Source of the DNA: Pezizomycotina sp. ARF18
Taxonomy: Eukaryota; Ascomycota
Reading direction: 5' to 3'
Length of the DNA stretch: 64,000 nt
Assembly (NCBI GenBank): GCA_002224055.1
Contig: AZLU01000054.1
Span: 91,950 to 155,949, forward strand
The notes under the pieces were generated by a model, which searched no databases, was not told the origin of the DNA, and was given only the letters and a program-made list of their open reading frames with translations. Shown piece after piece: positions 60,027-64,000 of the stretch. Every line of letters starts with the position of its first letter. Positions within the stretch are counted from its first letter, which is position 1. Position numbers and translations under genes: made by a program.

Positions 60027-62567
60027 ATGGCACAGTCAACGACGACGATTTCTATGATGAGGAGGAGGATATCGACTTCTCCGGTCAGTCAGCTTTCTCT
60101 ATATTATTAGTTCTCCGCAAGCACCTGGGGCTTGAAGGATAGCTAATTAACTGTTGAATTTGGCAAAAAACATAGATCTGAAAAAACAATATGAGGTTCG
60201 ACTGGAGGAGGGCCTGGATGCCTTCGTTTGTTGTTGACGGCCTCCCGGTCGTTCCGCAGGAGAACAAGTCCAGCTCGTCAAGTTCTTGCTGAAGAAGCTT
60301 ATGACGGCCGTCGCACCAGCGAATCAAATGTCTTCATGCCGATGGGAGATGACGGCCAATCGCAAGGGTAAGAAAGTCCTTCACGGTCCATTAAAAGCTT
60401 CAAAGGAGCTATATAAATTCTTGGGACAGACTGAGACTAAATATGTACCTAACCGACAGCTTTGCTTTCGTCGAATACCAAACCCCCGAACAAGCACTCG
60501 CTGCCTGCAAGAAGCTCAATGGATGCCGCTCGATAAGAAGCACACCATCATGGTCAACAAGCTGACGGACATCGGAGGTACGGAAGGAAGGCCGCATCGA
60601 CGACAAGTACGTAGCACCGGAGCCCGAGGAGTTCGTCGAAAAGGACACCTGCGCTCGTGGCTGGGCGACCCGAACGCGCGCGACCAGTTCGTGCAGTTAC
60701 CGCGGCCGACAACGTCGGCGTGTTCTGGAACAGAAGAACGAAGCTCCCGAGATGATTATTGATCGTCCCGTCTGGACCGAATCGTTCGTCGCTTGGTCGC
60801 CGCTGGGGACGTACCTTACCTCTCTTGCACACGCAGGGTGTGCAACTGTGGGCGGTGCGAGCTGGAAGCGTCTCATGCGTTCATTCACCCGCTCGTTAAT
60901 CTCATCGACTTTTCGCCAAACGAAAATACTTGGTAACCTGGTCCAACAAGCCGATCGTTTACCAGGAGGGTATGCCGAACCTGACGCCGGACGAGGACGG
61001 AAACATTTTCATAATATGGGGATGTCACACGGGCCGCCTGCTCCGTTCCTTCGGCTCGTTGAGGCGGCTAATGCCGCTGCGGCGGACGATAAGTTTGGTG
61101 GCGATAAGTCACGCAAGACAAAGATGGCGTGGCCGTTATTCAAGTGGTCAGCGGACGACAAGTACTGTGCGAGGGTTACTCCCGGCCAGTCTATATCGAT
61201 TTACGAACGCCGTCCATGGCTCTGCTGGACAAGAAGGCCGTCAAGGTCGACGGTGTCGTGGACTTTGAGTGGTCGCCCCACGCACCAACCGAGGAGGATA
61301 CCAAGAAAAAAATCCGAGCAGCTACTGGCATACTGGACTCCAGAAATGAACAATCAGAGACAGCAGGGTGGCTTTGATGGCTGTCCCTTCGAAGGAAGTC
61401 GTGCGGACGAGGAATCTTTTCAACGTCTCGGATTGTAGGCTTTTCTGGCAGTCTGAAGGCAAGTACCTATGCGTCAAGGTCGATCGCCACACAAAAACCA
61501 AAAAATCGACCTTACGAGTCTGAAATCTTCCGGATCAAGGAGAAGGACGTCCCTATCGAAGTCTTCGAGCTCAAGGATATTGTGATGACTTTCGCATGGG
61601 AGCTAAAGGTGATAGGTTCGTCCCTGATCACTACGATGGAGGTGCCACAAAACGCCCCTGGCGCCCCTGCTATCGTAAAGACGGCGGTCTCGTTCTACTG
61701 CCCAGAGAAAGTTAAAACAGGTGTGGGGAACTTTAGGCACATCCGTACGGTTGACAAGAAGTCCTGCAACGCCATCTTCTGGGCTCCAAGGAAGGTTTGT
61801 GGTTGTTGCCACGCTTCACTCGCAACAGAACTACGAACTGGAATTCTGGGATTTCGATTACGAAGGCGAGAAGAAGGAATCAGAGAAAGATCTCTCCGCC
61901 AACCTTCAGCTCCTCCAAACCACTGAACATTTCGGTGTCACGGATATTGAATGGACCCAATGGCCGGTACGTGGCCACCAGTGAAGCGCATGAACATTCA
62001 GTAAGTAATATTTTTACTCTCTACTAGCTTAAATTAAAATATATTAGACCTGGAAAGTCTAAGTTACGGAACAAAAGAAAAACGAATCTGATCGCCGAAT
62101 AAATTAAGAATAGAAGCATAAGCAGCTAATCATTTATTTTTATTTATTTGTTTGTTTATTTTGGCTCTAGATGGAAAATGGTTACCATCTCTGGATTTCA
62201 AGGGCCAGCTCCTCAGGGAGAACACATTGACAGGTTTAAGCATTCCTGTGGCGTCCTCGGCCGCCGACGATGCTATCGAAGGAGCAGCAGAAGAAGATCC
62301 GCAAGAACCTGCGCGAGTAAGCAAGATCTTCGACGAGGAGACCTGTCGGCCAAGGATTGGCCGACAAGGATCTCATAGAATCGAGGAAGAGACAGCTGGA
62401 CGAATGGCGAGCTTGGCGCGCGAGGGTCGAACAGGGCCTGCGGGAGGAAGGAAGCAGAGGGGCATGGCGGAGGACTTCGACAAGGAGGATTCAAGCTGGA
62501 CAATGCTGCCGTTATCGAAGAGATCGTGGAAGAAGTCATCTCCGAGCATGAGGAGGAGGTTGCCTAG
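60027..62567 (+). CDS. PRT1: Translation initiation factor eIF3 subunit b (Prt1)
   Basis: Scaffold subunit of eIF3 on the 40S ribosome. First exon carries a frameshift but reads [15 protein letters not shown] before a GTCAGT donor at about 60083; intron to 60177. Then [40 protein letters not shown] (start of the RRM), RRM RNP-like [31 protein letters not shown]. The WD-repeat propeller follows: [169 protein letters not shown]. After an intron (about 62000-62168) [22 protein letters not shown]. The helical C-terminus ends [16 protein letters not shown] 62565-62567. Length about 740 aa matches. More than ten frameshifts. Confidence 0.92.
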
Positions 62568-64000
62568 ATTACTGCTACTTCTTTGCAGTCCATCCATGTG
62601 GCAATCTGTTTCTTTCTGGACTTTTTTCTAACTTTTCATCATGGAGCCGTTAAAATATAGGAAATTTTTTTTCCCGTTTTCATTTGAAGGTTTACGATGC
62701 TATGATAAGAGAGGGATGAAAAAAGTTTCATATCAGCATATACTATGAGTGCATTCTTTTTGTCCTAGTGCTAACATATAATCTCCTTCTCTATAATTAA
62801 TTACTTTTCTTTATCTATACAAGCAAGCATCTACCATTTTCCAGACCTTTTTCCCGGCCGGGCCTTTAGTTGTTCATGTTCAAACGTTTTCTTTCATTAA
62901 TTTTTTTAAAAAAATATTATAATATATTTGAAAATTGAAAAAAAAAAAAAAAAAAAAAAGGATGTCATAAAAATATCCAAAAAAGAAAAAGAAAAGGAAA
63001 GGAAACATGAACGGCGAATTCGAATTGGAAAAAGCAAGCAGAAAAAAAAGTCTAAATCAAAATCGTTCGATGTCTTTATTCCAGACCCAATCGACTGAGC
63101 CACTTTGCCGTTGTTCGTGATGGTTTCATTATAGACCCAGTTCTGATTAGTTCGAGTCTCGCACGGTACATTAGAGGCGATCGGAGGGAGATAGATGCAG
63201 GTCCCGGCAAAAGCGATACTCAAAAGGCTTCCGAGCTTAGTTTGGTAGAAGCATCTGGAGCTCATCTTTATAGATGGAACCTGTTTCTCTCTTTTTTTTT
63301 AACCCCTCGGGAGGTGAGTTCTGGGTTATAGACATCGATATAGCAAATTTGGAAAACGAAGCTTAGAGGAAGGGCAAATCCAGTCCCGCTCATATGCCAG
63401 ATGACATGTTAGGCCTTTGGGAAAAAAAAAAAAAAAAAAGGCAAAAGTACACGATCTACAAGCTTGCTATGCTATACTCCGCATAAAAGCCCCGTGGACT
63501 ATCGGTTGCTTAGATCGAATGTATTGAAAAAAATCCGGATATACCGATTTACACGCACAACTTCTGACGAAAGAGGCATCCTATCCCCCACGGCTTAATG
63601 ATAAAGTTATATCGTCAGCTTGGGACTATCAAACAGGAACCTGCTGCGGAAAAGACTATGCATTCACTCTCTGCAGCTTTTAAACAATAAAATACATTTT
63701 TTCCCGAGAGTTATGCTATTGATTTATCTGTTTATTCTTTTAATTTAATTTTATTTTCTTTCTATTTAATATTCTATTATAGATATGACATATTTAGTGA
63801 TTATAATCGTATATCACTATTATTATTTCATTATTTTCATTTCGATTTTTTCCCACGACTTGGAATTTTTCGAATGCTTATATTCAACAGAGAATATCAA
63901 TTTCTTTTCTGCTGTTTCAAAATCTCAGTGGTGATAGTTATCATCCTCATCTTCAAATTATTCGCAATCCTTTGGTGTTTTGCTTTTGATAAGAAATCGA
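62568..64000. other. AT-rich end region with one doubtful small ORF
   Basis: 1.4 kb. On the minus strand from 63265 a short readable frame (about 70 residues: SRCFYQTKLGSLLSIAFAGT, then VYNETITNNGKVAQS) precedes a Phe-rich low-complexity run; start-like ATG at 63263-63265. It has a weakly hydrophobic N-terminus but no family match, so I do not call a gene. A run at 62939-62959 and 63422-63439. The rest is AT-rich. Confidence 0.35.

Overview
The window is nuclear DNA of a fungus, most likely a filamentous ascomycete (Pezizomycotina). Supporting signs are short introns with GTAAGT-like donors, gene families typical of that group (COMPASS Set1, a CSI2/YNL058C-like membrane protein, a TLC protein with a lipid-enzyme-like N-terminus, F-box recyclin-1), GC-richer exons and AT-rich spacers full of poly(A)/poly(T) runs. 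I see no bacterial operon, CRISPR array, transposase, rRNA or credible tRNA.

The most important property is that almost every recognisable protein is broken by 1-nt frameshifts, while the amino-acid sequence on both sides stays conserved and splice sites stay intact. This looks like an unpolished long-read assembly rather than a cluster of pseudogenes. Coordinates below are therefore gene spans that include introns and frameshifts; most proteins were recognised by moving between frames.

Layout: 1-395 (-) 5' end of an unidentified gene; 2257-6338 (+) SET1; 8346-9800 (-) DUF1917/BLES03-like protein; 12224-14006, 14745-16602 and 17085-18117 (+) three unidentified, acidic or low-complexity genes; 18617-20606 (-) RRP9; 21073-22485 (+) URA6; 23253-23914 (-) SRA-YDG domain protein; 24400-25309 (-) FCF1/UTP24; a tandem 171-bp duplication at 27359-27709 in front of 27845-29051 (+) CSI2-like membrane protein; 30967-32551 (-) securin-like protein; 33862-34799 (+) tropomyosin; 35684-36740 (+) proteasome beta-4; 37530-40423 (-) HEL2/ZNF598; 41372-42458 (-) TLC-domain protein; 44170-47929 (-) FAP1/NFX1; 48912-52219 (-) recyclin-1; 52770-54149 (+) PEX10; 55437-56738 (-) DEK-C/SWIB protein; 60027-62567 (+) eIF3b/PRT1.

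The genes are mostly housekeeping and do not form one pathway. Thematic pairs exist: RRP9 and FCF1 both act in the U3 small-subunit processome; HEL2 and eIF3b act on translating ribosomes; SET1, the SRA protein and the SWIB protein act on chromatin; securin, proteasome beta-4 and the E3-like proteins relate to regulated proteolysis. The least explained parts are the three unidentified genes at 12.2-18.1 kb, the 171-bp duplication, and the 3.3-kb gene-free AT-rich block at 56.7-60.0 kb.
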